Shown piece by piece: positions 1-14,360 of a stretch of DNA of 57,767 nucleotides (position 1 is the first letter of the stretch; each line of letters starts with the position of its first letter). The stretch is taken from positions 1-57,767 of the forward strand of contig JAIPMN010009353.1 in assembly GCA_020650975.1 (NCBI GenBank), written 5' to 3'. The notes beneath the pieces were generated by a model that was not told where the DNA came from, made no database searches, and saw only the letters and a list, made by a program, of their open reading frames with translations. The stretch comes from Apostichopus californicus. Taxonomy: Eukaryota; Echinodermata; Holothuroidea; Aspidochirotida; Stichopodidae. Made by a program: the position numbers and the translations under genes.

Positions 1-3000
1 ATATATATAAATATATATATTGACCTGTGAGTTGGTCCGCCTCAAGTGGCCCCCTTGTTACTATATACATAGCTTGCAACACCTCACACATATTTTAGAG
101 CACTGGACATACAGTATAGGCCTATGGAGCATGGCACTCCCCTTGTAGAGCTGTTCCAGCTTTTAAACAATATCAAGATACTGTACAAGGTCGTTGTCAT
201 GTCATATCAAAGCAAGTCAGTTGTCTAAAACTTTATATTTTAAAGCAACCTTGCAAACTTCTGTACTTTTACACAATCACACTACTGTCAAGATTATGCC
301 ATTTGGTGATAGATAGAGAACCAAACTGTTGCCCTTTTAAGTTCAACAAATGCTACCTCTTGGCAAGTTTTGGTGACTATCAGTTTGCGAGTTCACACAT
401 ACTTTTACGAGTTAGTTTTTACTCCATGTATTTTCTTCTTGGAAGTGGTTTAAAAAAACTAAAACTGTCCCATCTAAAATTTCAGTTTTGATTGACCTCT
501 CACCTGCATTAGAAAATAATATTTTGAAAAGGCCTACTATATGTCCAGAATTACACACTTGTGATCCATACAACTTCTCTTTTTACCTTTTATTTCAATT
601 TTCGAATTTGTTTTTTCTCCCCTTGGTATATCAATATCCCAGTGCCATATGGTGATAGGTTTAAAACATCACACTTACTTTGAACAGTGCAATATCAATT
701 TACATCCATCTGTCTCCATTTCTATCAGAGCAAATGACACACAAATGAATGTAGCCTACATATAAGATTAACAATTTTAACAACCATTGGCTATGCAGTT
801 TCACTTGTAGACTTGCTCAAGTCATCACTGATGGTTTGGTCATTGTTCTTTGGTTGTCAATGGTACAATGACCTACTGTATGACCTGCATAAATATCTTT
901 CTATTCATACTTACTTTGACAAAATTATGAAGTGAAACAAATTAATAAAGTTACAGAAATGGCAATGAATAATTCTACTCCTGCAAGGCTTTAAGTGTCC
1001 TAATTACTTCCTTCACAAATTTTATATCTTTCTGTGGGTTTCTAATATTTCACTGAGAAACCATTAAAGTATAGGAATTTTTAATTTTTTATAAAAGTGT
1101 CAATTGACATTTTGTAACCCAGCACGGCCACCTTTCACACCTTCCATGATTTCTTGTGATCAACAAGAAAGTGATACACATTCGGAAACAGTGGATAAAT
1201 TGAAAGTCATATCCCGATGCAATTCAACAAGTTTTATTGAGAGAGCTAGGCATCATCATAAATTGGCATCCTCATTTTGCTACTAAAGTGAAAAAAGGAT
1301 ACATCCAAACCCCTTGATAAAACAAAATTAAAAACACAGAAACAAGAAACACTGACAATATTCTAAAAGCTACTTTTGGAAGAGGTCTCAATAAAGCATT
1401 CTAGGGATTAGTACCATCAAATAAACCTGATATAGTCGTGAATTGCAATTCGTTCAAAAAACTTTCCATTCAGGCTATATACATAACTATGATTTAGGAG
1501 TCCATATTTAATATCAGTAATTTGATTAGACACTAAATTGCGATGTGAAACTTAATCCTCCAAACCACTTTCAGTGAACAGCACCAAAGGGACGGATATG
1601 ATACATCTCTATCGGCAGTATAAATCACATGGACGAGGGGGGAGAGAAAGTGCACACTGTGTATATCAAACCGCCTCGATGAAATTACCAATTAATTTTC
1701 GGTAATTAGTTTTTCTCATAATCTTTCATGATACACTTGAGTGCATTCACACGGTGCCTGACACCACATTCCTCCCACACTTATTTACATGAAACAGGTC
1801 ATGTTACCGAAATGCATGCCGTTGACTCAAAATAGAGGGTATGTAAATAGGCAGTCTTAATATGGAGACCTGTTCCGTTTTATCTACGAAGATGACGTCA
1901 TTAATAGTCGATGAGGCATGTCGCATAAAACCGTAAAATATACGATGAAATCTAAAAATGATCATGTTCACCTGAAACGAGATGTGACGAAGAGCACACA
2001 TGCTCTAAATACCTGGAAGACAAAATCCATTTCACTTTCATCATTTTTAAAATGTGTAATAAAGTTATTAACTACGAGTCCGTTCATGATTTGGAATTTT
2101 CGAAGATACTCGTGTTGTCTAAACTAGAAGGCTGTATTTGGAAGGGGAGGGGATAAGGGGGGGGGTGAGAGCAGTAGCTGTATCTAACAGAGGATAAAGA
2201 GAGCAAATACAATATACACCACGGAGATACAACAGGGATCATACATGTGCACATTAAACAGTTTGTATGTAGAATGCTGCACAGAGTTTCATGTGAGTGA
2301 CAAAATGGGGAAAAGAAATTTCCCTAGATAAATCGATCAAACCACTGAAAAGAAGTGAACCACAGCTAATTAACCAAAACAATGAATATTTGGAACCCCT
2401 GAAATGGATCAGTATAACTATTCAACCACTGCACCATCTCACTGAAAACAGAGAGCAGCAGATCAAGTACATAATTCAAATGTATGTGTGTCATTTGGCA
2501 AGGGTCATTTATTTAAGTTCTTGTGCATACACATGTGTAGCTAACTGTACCTGTTAAAGGTGTGACGTATATCATATAGACGAATACTTAAAATCAACTG
2601 ATGTGGCTAATCACAAAATGATGCCCAACAAGACCAAAGCTATTGTACACAATTTTGTATCAAATAATTTAAATTAGTGCACATGGAAGCAGCACGCCTG
2701 CATGCTGACCTTTGCATAGTGTTGATTTGCTTTGGTTTACATTCACTCTTAGTGTGCAACATCGTACACGTTGTAATGAAGTTATACTCCCATATTCTAT
2801 ACTAACCTTAAGTTTGTACACACACTATTCATTGTAAGTTTGGCGAATAAAATCATGAAATAATGTTGCATTATTTAGTCACAGACTGAATTTTACTGTC
2901 ACTATTCATAAAATTGTCATAATTTCCAAAGCAGTACCAGACCAAGCAATTATATTCTTCTTGTTGCTGAGAAAGTGAAGTCGGAACCAAAAGAACACAC

Positions 3001-6000
3001 ATCTTAAAGGACTTTTATTAATGAAGCACAATTACACAGTGTACTTTAGCTCTCCCGATGATCGTTGTCGTCGGCCATTGAAGATCAAGGATATCAACAG
3101 TAGCAACATGAAATTACAGCTTTTATCATCAGAAGGCTGGACAGAAGCTAATAACATGAGAGAGTTCCACGGTCTCTCCTAAAGCCCCTCGAGAGAGTAA
3201 GGTGAACCCTCTAAAGCTTCCAGACAAAGTTTAGCCGTCTAATATTATTAGCTGGGATCGATAACCTAATAATAAACACAAGCATAGTTCGTTGAAACCG
3301 CTCTGACATGTTAGAACGATGGTTTTATGAAGAGATTTATGCATACAACTCTCCAGTTCGGTTAAGTACACTGCAGCACAGAGATATACGTATGTAGGCG
3401 GTGAATGTAGAAGAATGGTTGGTAATTGTACAGAGAGTGCATACTAGTTGTTCGGCTCGCACAGTGAACCAATGTGAAGATAAAAATGACTTTTAACTAT
3501 GAATGTTAATCAGTTTTTAGTAGACTGGACTGGTCTGCGAATTCTGTAAGTGTCCATGTACTATGAAGTTATATCACTGTTTTATCACTGTTTTATCACT
3601 ATTGTTTAGAATGGATAAATGTGATTAACACATATACAGGTTTAAATACCCTGTTAACAGGCAAACTTCACATGATCAGAAATAGTCTGGTACATGATCA
3701 CTGGAAGTTTCAATATCAATAAACACTTAACTATACATTAACTTTTAAGCAAAACTGAGTTTACATGGATTGCAAACGGACTGTAAATCCCAAAACTGAA
3801 GAGCACTGGTAGAATGAGGGAGCTAGGCATAGACCAGCAGTATCTGGTCATAGAGGGTGTATAGTGATAACAGTTTACCCACAGTAGAGAAAAGAGTGCT
3901 GAGGTTGTGAGGAGACAGGTAAGCTAGAGACTAAGTGAACTCAAAGTTTTCAATTTATTGCTTACTGTGCATTTTCCATAATTAATATGAAATTGCTGGT
4001 ACAGACTGAATGTACAGTAAGTGCCAGCCAGTGTTAGCAATTTGTAAAATTACATCTGAAATTTTTAAAATTTGAGCATAGCCTCATAAATTTACAATAG
4101 CTTGCCATATTTTTCTCAAACTTGAAACTTTGTTACAAATCATAGCCCCACACATATCAATTTGTTTGTGTTTGGCTGTTACATTTTGGTGGTTACTTCA
4201 CAAGGCAAGTATTTGTAATATTTCATACATATAGCAACCAAACTTATCACACCCTCACTCAAAACTTGAAAATAATATGAAAAAAATATCAATATGGGGG
4301 GTTCCTTTTTTATCCAGTTCCCATACAACTCTTAATGCAGATTCTTATCCATGCCAATAGTGACATGGGATCGCATCTACCCTCTTCAAGTATCACATGA
4401 ACCTCTCTTGTGTCAATGACCTTAATAATGCAGACACTTAATCAAGAAGAGATTTGAAACAACCTTGGAGAAAATGGTAAGTTAACTAGCTGTACACTGA
4501 AGTATATATATAATGCAAATGCAATTTGAACTTGAAAAGTGTAAAAGAAGGACTTGCACCTCTCCTCAGGTCTACACGTCAAATCCCATCCTAAGCTTTT
4601 CTAACCAAACATTTCATTGCCCTTTTTCAAATTTGTTTACAATTCCCATTCCGGAGTTCTTCTATAAATTTACTTACAATGCAATTTACCATTCTCTGAC
4701 AGACTAGGCTCAAAGGATTCATAGCACTATACAAGAGAATATAAGCGGATCAAAGAGCCTCCAATTATGGGGAAATAAATCAAACAATAAAAGGAAAATT
4801 GAATCACTTTAATCTCTTTCCAGTCCTGTCCTCCTAAACATACTGACATCTCATAATACCTTGAAATTTTATTCAGTGATTGATGACAATTGTGTGCAGC
4901 TTAATCCAGTGGCAATTTAGCTTCTAGACATTTGAAAATAATTTGAACAAACAACTTTGTCACTTGCTTAGATAAAAAAAACATTTTTTCTATCAAAAAC
5001 AATTACTGTGCAGTTAATATTTACATTACTTGTTTCCATTGTAACTAAGACCATGTTACATTACGGATCAGACCCAGAGTTTGGTCTTCAGCAATAAAAC
5101 AAGGTCAATTGGTTATAAACCTCCTGGCTTTTACATCAGACCCAACATTCGAAATCACCGAACAGGGAGTTGAGGTTTGTTTACTAGGAGAAAACATGCA
5201 AAGCCATAAAGCTATGTGATTTGCAGCACTGTTATATCAGGGTTAGAGTAGCAGCTCCCTGGTTATATCAAACCTAAATTAGACGTGTAATAAACAACAA
5301 CAAATTTAATACAGAACGCAGGGCCTCTCTGTTAATCCTGTAGTCAGTCGTGGGGCTGCAATCGCAGGGTCTGTTCCATGTTCACCAATTACAAGTGGAC
5401 CTCAAGCGCAGGGGTACAACACAGTACTCATTCTCGAGCTTGTGTAAATAGGGACAAATACTTCTAACAAACATGGAATTAATATAATCAAGACAACACT
5501 TCTAAGTAACCCTGAAAGTTGGTTCTTTTTTTCTGATGAAATTTATTTACAAGATCAATTCTCCAGCAGGCAATATCATCTGACTATACTATACATCAGG
5601 TTTAACAGAAGATTTCTGCTTCGAGCAACATTTTCAGCTGATTCTGATTACATGATATTCTAATGACCAGTTCAGTTATCAACTTGATTAATGGTCAAAT
5701 TTCGTTTCACTTTCAAATAATGAAAAGTGAGGAAAAAATTGGAATACAAATCTGTGTATTAGATAGATCAATTCCAATATTAATTTGAGTAAATACGCTT
5801 TAGATTTGAAACAGTTATTGACCAATCTCAGCGATATCAAACAGTCCTAACACACGTGTATACCCAAACTAAGATCATCACTTTAATATCTCTCATTCTG
5901 TGATGTTGTTTGGTCTGACAAGTGTTATTCGAAGTACCCTAAACAAGTTGTCCATACTATACAGTACTAAGAAGAGATATTCAATTTCAAGATACAATAA

Positions 6001-6605
6001 ACGGGTAGCCAATGCAGACACTCCTGACCACACCAAGAAATTCTAAGTTCGCAATTTAAAATTATCCTCTTATTGTAACAATAAAGGTCCTTATTTATGT
6101 AAATATCTTAGGTTTTATACACAAAGTTTAACATCATCACTTAACCGTGTCAGTGTGTCGTTAAAAAAAGTTCTTCTTCTCTGGCAATAATGAAATATTT
6201 TACACAATTCGTGCCAATTACATCCGCTATTATAAATCCTTGCCATAAAATTTTTGGATTGTTAAACTTACTCTGAAATTGTCTCCGTAGCAGCATTCAA
6301 TATCTACCTCTCTTTTTAAAATAAAAGGTAATTAAACACAAGACCATGGATTATTAGTCAAATTTATTTCCCCTTGTGAGATATATATCCAATATATCCA
6401 GTTTATTATTAATTTATATTCCCTTTAATTGCTTGGTAAAAACTACTTGTCATTTTAATTTGCAGTGTTTTATGCACTTTTGCCATTGTATGTTTAAAAT
6501 GGTTACAAAGTTCACAGAGGAACACATATTTCTTTTCTCTGTTTTTCTATTCTTTCCTTACTATTTTCTTCCTATCCTGCATGGGTGTTGTGTATGGCGA
6601 GCCGC
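1..6605. other. No gene recognised
   Basis: AT-rich non-coding DNA with an (AT) run at the left edge, a G-run near 2145-2168 and one small tandem repeat at 3572. Open frames are all under 90 residues and match no family I recognise. Confidence 0.6.
3572..3600 (+). repeat. Short tandem repeat
   Basis: Three copies of ttatcactgtt in tandem. Confidence 0.8.
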
Positions 6606-6610
6606 CTGTA

Positions 6611-6755
6611 ACTTATTAATGTTGCCGTCGCAGAAACTTATGTTGCCGTCGCGAGAAGTTACATTGTCTTCACAGAAATTTAGGTTGCCCTTGCAAAAAC
6701 TTAGGTTGCCCTCGCTGTGACTAAGGTTACTGAGGGTGCCGTCACGGAAAATCGT
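6611..6755 (+). repeat. Degenerate 24-bp minisatellite
   Basis: About five imperfect units like tta(t/g)gttgccgtcgcagaaac. Open frames on both strands here follow the repeat and are not considered genes. Confidence 0.75.
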
Positions 6756-6759
6756 ATGC

Positions 6760-8569
6760 ATAGTTCGTTCTGACATGGAGCCTTTCTCAAACTGTGCGTT
6801 GAGACACAGGCTGAGTATGTTGGTGTTTGATAATTAGATTCGTGTAGCATGGGCCTACGTACCTAACATTGTTAGGAACGCAGGATTCTGCGTCCGGGAC
6901 GCATTGTTTTCGCCAGGGACGCAAAGTCTTCAAATTGCTTGCGTCCAGCGGACGCAAACTTTTCTTTTTGGAGAAAAAAAAAAAAAAATACACACTCACA
7001 ACTAGGTCAATGGAAAACTTAACAAAACACTTTTTGAATGAACATCTTTCATTTTTTCTTTTCAAAAAACCACAACTTCTTCTGAAAAAAGCCTAATTTC
7101 TTCCAATCCTACAGATCATTGAATTTGTTTGAAAATAAATATATCATAACAATCAACAGCAAAGTACAGGGTTAACAACACCCCATTTTGGAGATTTTCA
7201 TGCCAAATATAGACAATGATGCTTTCCAAAATTCCCATGATTTGATTGGCTAATAGTCCCTTATCCATTGTCTGGAAACATTCTTGCATATGTAGTGTTC
7301 AATCAACACCAGTATGTTGTTTAACAATAATTACTTGCAATGTTACTTTCCCCTATGTAGAGATAACAAAGTTTGTGGTATAGGCTATCATACTGTGCAC
7401 TCAAATATCATAATGTTGTCACAACAATATGTACTTTTTCAACAACAATCGCTCCTGGTAGAAAATGTCCTTGAATTGTTTCTGAGACTATCAGTCATAT
7501 TTGAATCATTGTTTTGATCAGAAAATGTTATGGGCTGAGACAATCTATGAATTTTGTGGGAAGCTGACATCTCTGATCCTGACAAGAATATTTCATCTCA
7601 CAATATGTTTCTTCTCTCCGCATTGAGAGTTGCTGATGTAAAATGTGCATTCATACCACAGTATAGTTTCTGTTGCAAATTTTTTTGCGGTCCCATTGAC
7701 CATGTGCTTAAGTTAAGTTTGCTTAAGTTAATTTTTGTGGTTCACCGTTCGTGTGTAAACTACTACTTCGTGCATCGTCAAAAGTAGCCATTGAAGTTTG
7801 GCTTTTATAATCGACATTGTGTAAAAAGCTATTCACATAGGCCTTCTGTAATTTTCGTAGAGATGATTGTTTGCAAACACTTCAAAGAGCCCAGGGTAAA
7901 TGTCGGATCAGGTTTTGAGGATTTGCGCATGTGTAGTTGAAATTTGAAGTTTGAACAGGCCAATGTACATGCAGTAGTGAACTGTGTCGAATTTAGCGAG
8001 AGATATGCACACTGTAGGTACAGGGATTTTTGAAGAGTTGGTTGTTGGAATCGCTGCAAGGTCAAAGCATGGAGCTACTACGGAGTTGGGGAGTAGGGAA
8101 GTACAAGGGTGGATGAAAGGGGGGAGGGGGCTGGGAGTAAAAATTGGTGGAAAGGGCATGGTGGGCGAAAAGAGGGGTGGGCCGGGCCGCCCGTCAAACA
8201 CCGAAGCTAAGACACTGAGCCATCTGCCTTATGTATTGTGTATAACATTCACAAAGTATAGGCAGTGATACGATCTCATCTTTACAACTACACTAGTAAA
8301 AGTAAGTCATACAATTAACACAATTGGTGTTCGATTGGGACGCAAGCTTTTTTTAGGGGACTCAAACTTTTGGGGGGGGGGGCTTTCGTCCTTGGGACTC
8401 AAACTTTTTTGCTCTAGCAATATTACTGCGTACCACCACTAAGTAGATAATATACAGGCTTTGCCTGTACCAACGTGTATACTGTGCTACATATGTACAC
8501 ATCTATGCATAGATGTTAATGCTACATGCCAGTACTATTAACTTGTATTTCATCAATGTTCGTACTCAT
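6760..8569. other. No gene recognised; acgca-rich and G-rich patches
   Basis: Around 6876-6960 the words ggacgca and gcgtcc recur in both orientations. A related phrase (gggacgcaagctt, gggactcaaactttt) occurs at 8338-8410. The 8085-8190 segment is G-rich. These look like eroded repeats. Confidence 0.5.
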
Positions 8570-8577
8570 ACTTGAGT

Positions 8578-8966
8578 CAGTGGCGGAGCTAAGGGTATGG
8601 GTCAGGGGGGGCGATAATGGTCTGTAGGGGCGCTTTCGACACTAAGCGGAGCGCCACCACAGGTTGGCGCGGGGCGTACAGAAATTTTTTGAGTAAAGAT
8701 ACTCCCTAGATCGCCGGAAATGACCCTTTCCGGGCCTTGCTAATTTGCAGATAAACGAAGAATAAATAGGTGTCATCCCCATTTTGTAAGAAAATTACAC
8801 CAACAAAATGTGACAAATGTCAATAGGTATTTGAGAGTGCAATAAAAAAGTCAATAATCGCGAATAAGTTAAAAGTGGTAAAAAGCTGAAAAGGGTGCCA
8901 GCAGTCCATTTGAGTCCGTCAGGGGGGGCATCCGCCCCCCCTGACTGTATGGACGCTCCGCCACTG
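8578..8966. mobile_element. hAT-type MITE with 8-bp target duplication
   Basis: The 389-bp element has terminal inverted repeats beginning CAGTGGCGGAGC, flanked by a perfect 8-bp direct repeat ACTTGAGT (8570-8577 and 8967-8974). An 8-bp duplication and CAGTG-type ends are characteristic of hAT-superfamily non-autonomous elements. A second inverted block (GTCAGGGGGGGCG) lies inside each end. No transposase frame is present. Confidence 0.88.
8918..8945. repeat. Subterminal G/C hairpin in the hAT MITE
   Basis: GTCAGGGGGGGC and its exact complement are separated by ATCC, giving a 12-bp stem with a 4-base loop about 20 bp inside the right end of the MITE. Confidence 0.8.
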
Positions 8967-8974
8967 ACTTGAGT

Positions 8975-10718
8975 ACATTTTTCTGTACTCATTCTCATAC
9001 TTCCAACACTTCAAGCCTGGTTTCTAGTATGTAAACATCGTTAAGTGTAGAAATCAGCCAATTATGGAGAACCAGTCACATTATAACAACTTCTCATCCA
9101 TTAACTTCCTGCAATATAGAATCTGATACCACATATCATGGTCCGACCATAACAGATAAATCTTATAGATGTCTTCGATACAGCAATGTTTTAGCTCAGA
9201 GATGGGAGGCTGGGAGTTAACATACTATACATCTCTACAGAAACTTATTCATGGCCGAAAGGTATGATTCATCAGTACCATTAAATTGTACATTGAAACA
9301 AAAAGATTAACATTTCAAAGTAAATTGGAGTTGCAAAGTCGATGACAATCCAACTGAAGACAGGTTTAACGGTAAGTCTTGATTGGATAACAGCAATGAC
9401 AGCAGCATGCAGTCTCTTCATGAATATTGATATGTAAGAATTGACAGAAAGTTATCTAATTTTCCAAGAATTGTGATGCACAGTGCAAATACCAAAGCTT
9501 ACATTACTAGCTGCACATATAAAACCTTAATATTGTTCAGTATAATTAAAATCTTCAAATAAAAGCTTTAGTTTGCTCTTGAGACATACATCCTGACATT
9601 GTTAAAGAGGTCCAGAGGTTTTTAAAACAACAAAAAAACATGTTTGTTAACAAAAATTGTCAAATCGTATGACTTCGACTCAACGTGACTATGTCATTTA
9701 ACAAATTTCCAAATTCCTTCCTTTTTTTTTGCCAGCTTAAAATGGTTTCGCCATAGGTCTATGGTCATTTAAGCATCATTAGGTATGATGTTGTTGTTGT
9801 ATGACAAGTTCCACGCTTGCACACACCCTCAGATAATAAATCCCCACCCCCCCAACCAAAAAAAACAGCCCCAACAAAAAAAAACAGTAACAAATCTCTT
9901 CCAGTCCTTTATGCTGTCCTTGCATTAAAAATTTGGCTTTCCACTATGTAGCAAGGGCATACAAATTATCTTTCATCAGAAGAATGAAAAAAAAAAGAAT
10001 CAAGCAAGGAAAAAAATGGAAAAAAGTAAAGCAAGATTTTGAGATGCTACCTAATGGCTTGCATTTTTATTGATTTTAGGGAGAGCTGCACCTGGGTTTC
10101 TCTTCCCTCACATTGATATTCCGATAATTGTTCACTGTTTTGAAAACTAATAAATAGCCCCTGCTGGCTTTCAAAGCCATTAGAGAGATTATTCAAGAGA
10201 TAAGGCAAAAGAATTATCAATTATTTTGAAATGGTGGAAACACAGTGAATACCATCAGAAATCATCCCAGATAGGAAGACGAAAAAGAAAAAATATTATG
10301 ATTTTGAAAAGAGGGATGGACTGATGTATGCAAAGGTACATTGATATCACGGAAAGTAGGTCGAAAGGGTACATGTATTGTATACATCCGAACCTGTGAT
10401 AGTTCTTTCTGTTAATCTATTCCAGCAAACTTGCACTTTTGAAACAAATTGAAAATGAAGGGTTCAATTCCCACATGATACCTTGGAGGGAAAGGCAAGG
10501 GCAGACAGGTTCTTATTCAGGGATGATATGATTTTAGAAGTCTTTGATATGACAATATCATCCTATACTGTATCTAAATAAGTCTGTGATGCCATCATTG
10601 AAATACAACATTCATTTTCTCAAAGAAGAACAAAAGTTGGGTTATTCTCAAAGTCTACAGGGAGTTTGAGAGTTGGTTATCCTACAGTATGTATGCAAAA
10701 CTTTCTGGGTCATTCTGA
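8975..10718. other. No gene recognised
   Basis: AT-rich sequence with A-runs and a C-run near 9840. No coding frame, RNA gene or clear element. Confidence 0.55.
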
Positions 10719-10764
10719 AAGGATGAGCTAGCTCATCCTTGTAGATTGATAGCTATCAATCTAC
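10719..10764. repeat. Two abutting perfect palindromes
   Basis: A 22-bp perfect palindrome (half AAGGATGAGCT, 10719-10740) is followed with no gap by a 24-bp perfect palindrome (half GTAGATTGATAG, 10741-10764). Neither has a spacer or a mismatch. Confidence 0.95.
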
Positions 10765-11310
10765 AACTTTGAAAACATACTGTATTTGTGAATGTATGTA
10801 CATGGCTACACTCAAGAATCCAATGTCAGCTTCTTCCTGGGTTTAAAGCCAGGACTTTGGTACATAACATCGATGAACAACCTTTCACTTATTACAGTCT
10901 AAAAAGGATCTTGAAAGAGAAATGTTGAGAGAGAAGAGAAATATTGCTGTCAAGAATGATATCTTGAACAAGTAACCTCAGATCAATGTTAAAAGAAAAT
11001 CAAACATTATAGTTGTATTGAAAATGAACAAAAAATAATAATAGTCATTTAAGTACACCATTTCCCTTACTTTTGAACAGTGATGACTCAAATGGTTCAG
11101 AGTTTTGGTGTTAGATTCTTTGCCAGTGTAACTTAAATGAAATCAGAACTACTGTAAAGATTATGCATGGGTTCTCTTTCTTTGCGTTCACTTGAATGAT
11201 CACTATCTAAAGAGACAGATTATGTTGTCAAATAATTACCATAAGTATCTCTCTTCCAACAGCCAAGTAGTTACTACTGTATGACTATGGACTATATACC
11301 CTATATATAT

Positions 11311-11366
11311 GTTTTTTCACTGTTCTGGATTTTCCAACTCACTACAATTTCAATTATATAAATGGC
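11311..11366 (+). mobile_element. 5'-truncated copy of the 48.6-kb SINE
   Basis: The sequence ttttttcactgttctgga, ttttccaactcact and atttcaattatat matches 48636-48690 almost base for base but lacks the tRNA-like head. An AT-rich run (tatatatat) lies just upstream. Confidence 0.75.
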
Positions 11367-14286
11367 TACCTAGCATCGCAAAATAACTGCATCTTAGGCC
11401 TACTATTAAAACTTACTACATCCAAGACATGGGAACATATTTTGAAAGTGACTGTAAAAATGTTTGTTTCCCTTTTGAACATGACTGACCATTAAAATAT
11501 TGAATTTTCTAGCATATTTGGAAGCACTATATGCCGATTACCCTCACGACGGTCTACTAGACTGTAGGATATATGTGTGTGTTCACAGTTTTCACTGTCA
11601 AAGACCTGTTTAGTTTAACAGTCTGTAACGATTCATCATCATGGCTCTTGAATTTATACTGTTTACATACAACCCCCCCTTATCAATAATCAGATCTATC
11701 AGATTACAGGTTAACTCAACATGATGAGTAGTAATACAAACAGATAAAACTCATTGATACCTGATAGATGACAAACAAGATAAATACTTTACAAATCAAT
11801 TAAAACCCCTAAAACAAGATTTGACAAACAGTGTAGACTAAATCATCTCATGACTTGTTTATTTGTGTTTCGTTTCATTTTTTCTTCTTCTTCTTTTGCT
11901 TCCTTGCTCTCAAATCTGTCTTGTCAAAAATTAACTTTTTTGCAAAATTTTGAATTATTTCTTATTTTTTCCTTGTTTTTGGTATTCACACTAACTGATC
12001 AATACCATTTTAAACTTCACGTTTTAATAAAAATGTATAATCATATATCATGAAATAAATTATCAATGTTAATACTCTCCTCCCCACATGTATACTTTTT
12101 CAAGGTGCGAAGGAAGAGACCTTTTAAGAAGCAAAGAGGGGGCTCTTTCACATTACCATTAAAATCATATTCCTTAGGTACAGAAGCCTATCTAACAAGG
12201 ATAGATAACTTGAAAGGTTTTTAAATAAAACATATTACATAAAACAAGCCAAATAAGCTTTCTGCAAGGGCAATGCCCCAGCGTGGACCAACAAGAAGAA
12301 AGCACCATATTTTATCTTAAAGGTTTTTAAAACTCTGGATATAGTCTGGAACAGAAGTTTAAAACAATGGATCATGAATAAGGCTCATGGTACAAATAGA
12401 GGATCTTCCAAGCCAGTTGGGACAATTATCCAATGCTAATTCCACTCTATACATGCTTTAAAGCACACTTACTGACAATATGGACAGTTCTTAACCTTTA
12501 TCTGATATAAACAACATGATCACTCATACTATTGAACTAGTTAGTTTGAAGTTTGAAATGAATATAACTCATACAAAATAGTCCCCACTTAGTGGACTTC
12601 TTGAGCCCTCATATCTTATCAAATTATGAGCAGGCAAACATGAGTTTTTCAGAGTCTATTTGTTTGTCTTTTTCCTTTTCTTTTCTATTAAAGGTAGTTT
12701 TGCAAAACAATTTAGAGAAGCCCTTGTGATTTTAGCCCGCAAAATAGCAAAGAAAATGACTCCCATCCTTCCTTTCCAATACAGTATTTGTTTATTTTGT
12801 TCCCCTCATAAGCTATCAGCCTATCACAAAAAATCGTTAGTTTTGACTGCAAGCCTAACCAGTATTACAGTAGGTGAATGTAGACTATATGTTACAGATT
12901 ATACTTACTGAAAATACCACTGAAAGTTGCTTGTCAAGTTATGGCCTCATTTGCCTCTTGCATAATTAAATAGCATGAAAATAACACTGAAAGGGTGTTT
13001 GCATGTAACAGTTTTTTTTTCATATTTCCACAAATCAATGTTGTAGTATATAACAATAATATTTATCACAATAATTATTATTACACACTGTTCTTCAACA
13101 TTACAAACTCAAATTTTCAATATTTAATACAAACTTCAATATTTTTAAGAATGTTATTCCACCTTACTTCCCTTATGACACTCATGAAGTTGTGAGCTAC
13201 TACCTAGAGATTTGTTTTCTTCAAAATGCTAGATTTAAGACCAAGCAAAATTTTCACTGTAAGCCTTCAAGGCCTGGGGGCATCCACAAGTTTATACAAG
13301 TTTATATCAATTCTCATGATCTAAATTTCCAGCTCTGTGGTTCGTTACAGTTGTGGCTTCAACAACACTATGCAGCAGGTAGTTCCTGAAACATCATGTG
13401 GGTTGATACGCAGAATTTGTGGAGTTTTACACTGTATCCTACATTCAGTTGGATTCTAATCATCGTTATTATGTGTGCAAAAGTCTAGACCCATTTGAAG
13501 AAAGCTCTCTTTGTTAAACATCACCCACTGAATAACATGAATAGAAAGAAAAGAATGTGTAGATTTCTTATCCACACAACCCCCCCCCCCCACCCACTCC
13601 TGTCAAATCACTCATCTCTTACCATAACTATTTAGAAACTGTTGGATTATGTTAATTTCCATGATCCAATAAATCTGGCCAGAATTAGGTCTCAGATATG
13701 GTTCCTGAATATGACAAATCACGTGCATTCCCTAGTGACAAGATAAGAAACCTTCCATGCATAAATGTATGCAGGCTTTGAGGTACTGCACTGTATAACT
13801 AATAGATGATTGAGAATAACTAAAATGTTTCCTACAATTCTACTCTCCATGACATCCTTACTTCATCACTCACACCACCCTATTTCTCTCCCTTTCTCTC
13901 TCTTTTTATGGATGCTGTTGACATGGAAGAATGTCACTTTCCATTTTATCTTCTCACTTGTAAGGTGCCATGAAAGGGGGTAATGATATTGGGAAAAACA
14001 CAGACACACAATGGAGACAGGTCATGACCTTTATGTTTACACACAGTAGATAGATCAGATCTGCTTGTAGAGCTATCAATAACACTGCTGTGTGGTTTCT
14101 TTAATATCATTGACATGTGTAATGGGGATTTTTCCACTTGTTCTGGGGCGTTCCTACAGTATGAGAGCAACACTAAATAGAATAGGTATAGTACTGCAGG
14201 TACAGTACTGTAGGACCAAGAATCACACATAACTCACAGAAAACCAGAGAAATGTATGCTGCAACCTTTTAGAGCCTGATAACAGT

Positions 14287-14360
14287 CAAATGATGTGACC
14301 ATTTTTGTCATATAAGTGTGACCATGTGACCATATAAGTCAAATGATGTGACCATTTTTG
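14287..14360 (+). repeat. 24-bp direct repeat, two copies
   Basis: gtcaaatgatgtgaccattt followed by ttgt occurs twice, 51 bp apart, with tgaccat words between them. Confidence 0.85.
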
